A DNA stretch of 7,118 nt from Bifidobacteriaceae bacterium (GTDB lineage: Bacteria; Actinomycetota; Actinomycetes; Actinomycetales; WQXJ01): positions 1-7,118 of the forward strand of contig JAISTN010000243.1 of NCBI GenBank assembly GCA_031272565.1. Reading direction: 5' to 3'. Below are positions 6,851 through 7,118 of the stretch, one piece after another. The notes under the pieces are model-generated. The model was not told the DNA's origin. It saw only the letters and a program-made list of their open reading frames with translations, and ran no database searches. The stretch's first letter is position 1; the number at the start of each line of letters is the position of its first letter. A program made the translations under genes and the position numbers.

Positions 6851-7118
6851 GCTGGCACCTCCGGTTGGCTGACCGGTGCGGTAGCCGGTGCGGTCGGCTT
6901 GTGCAGATCGTGGTCGCCGGCCGCTGCTGCCGTCGATTGGACCTCGAACCCGGCTGGCTGAGCCTGGGTCAGCGGGTCTGGCTGGGCCGCGGGTACGGCC
7001 GCCCCTTGACCGGCCGCGCTGCCGCCCCGGGTCAACTCGGCCGCCGCTGCCTCGACCAGGCGGAGACGGGCCAACCATTGGGCTTCCTGTTTCAGGGTTG
7101 GCGCCCACCAGGACAAGG
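6847..7118 (-). CDS. C-terminal end of a gene upstream of menD, possibly o-succinylbenzoate synthase (MenC), with low-complexity tail
   Basis: The frame enters from the right edge and ends at TGA 6849-6847, overlapping the menD ATG by four bases. About 90 residues are visible. The first third (LSWWAPTLKQEAQWLARLRLVEA and following Ala-rich residues) is an amphipathic Trp/Arg/Leu-rich stretch resembling the C-terminal helix of actinobacterial MenC, which often ends in a WW..RL pattern. About 60 Ala/Pro/Gln/Gly-rich residues follow, with no recognisable domain. Family knowledge: MenC (enolase superfamily) dehydrates SHCHC to o-succinylbenzoate, and menC commonly sits next to menD in actinobacteria. 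None of the catalytic Lys/Asp/Glu residues lies in the window, so the assignment rests on tail resemblance and position. Real coding is well supported by the tight ATGA junction; identity is uncertain. Confidence 0.5.
   Translation of the reverse strand, partial: LSWWAPTLKQEAQWLARLRLVEAAAAELTRGGSAAGQGAAVPAAQPDPLTQAQPAGFEVQSTAAAAGDHDLHKPTAPATAPVSQPEVPA
6858..6862 (-). promoter_or_regulatory. Shine-Dalgarno site of menD
   Basis: Minus-strand GGAGG, seven bases before the menD ATG at 6850-6848 and inside the 3' end of the upstream gene. With the ATGA stop/start overlap at 6850-6847 it fixes the menD start and argues against the much longer upstream-extended frame. Confidence 0.85.

Noticed and set aside
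6851..7108. Upstream extension of the menD frame to 637 residues
   Set aside because: The extension is Gly/Arg/Pro-rich and out of frame with the upstream gene's coding end. ATG 6850 has a proper Shine-Dalgarno, an ATGA overlap, and matches the family N-terminus.
1..7118. tRNA or rRNA genes, CRISPR arrays, insertion sequences, att sites
   Set aside because: I saw no cloverleaf-like arms, spaced repeats, transposase frames or integrase-type boundaries; coding density by identifiable genes is high throughout.

Overview
The window looks like a chromosomal segment from a high-GC Gram-positive bacterium (Actinomycetota). It is very GC-rich, uses GTG starts and clear Shine-Dalgarno sites, and carries actinobacterial versions of menaquinone (vitamin K2) enzymes. 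I cannot name a genus from the sequence.

Layout from left to right. (1) 1-683, minus strand: the N-terminal 227 residues of a geranylgeranyl-reductase-family flavoprotein, most likely the menaquinone reductase MenJ, running off the left edge. (2) 684-830: an AT-richer gap holding a minus-strand intrinsic terminator for menG, a possible menJ promoter, a strong menJ ribosome-binding site, and an 8-bp inverted repeat touching the menG stop. (3) 831-1538, minus: menG (ubiE), demethylmenaquinone methyltransferase. (4) 1539-1665: divergent intergenic region with a 9-bp direct repeat. (5) 1666-2952, plus: menF, isochorismate synthase. (6) 2953-3066: convergent intergenic region with a long perfect hairpin that resembles a dispersed REP-type palindrome. 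(7) 3067-5064, minus: a membrane-anchored HtrA/DegP-type serine protease with a PDZ domain and a very long Pro/Ala-rich cytoplasmic N-terminus. (8) 5065-5194: intergenic. (9) 5195-6850, minus: menD (SEPHCHC synthase). (10) 6847-7118, minus: the C-terminus of a gene overlapping menD by 4 bases, plausibly menC.

How they work together. MenF converts chorismate to isochorismate. MenD adds the succinyl semialdehyde unit from 2-oxoglutarate. MenC, if the right-edge gene is that, would act two steps later to aromatise to o-succinylbenzoate. MenG methylates demethylmenaquinone. MenJ would saturate part of the isoprenoid side chain. The window therefore holds early and late menaquinone steps in at least four transcription units, with an envelope protease between menD and menF.

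No undescribed multi-gene system is evident. The most interesting items are the REP-like palindrome between the convergent genes, the long low-complexity tail on the candidate MenC, the unusually long Pro/Ala-rich cytoplasmic region of the HtrA protein, and the compact terminator/promoter arrangement that appears to uncouple menJ from menG.
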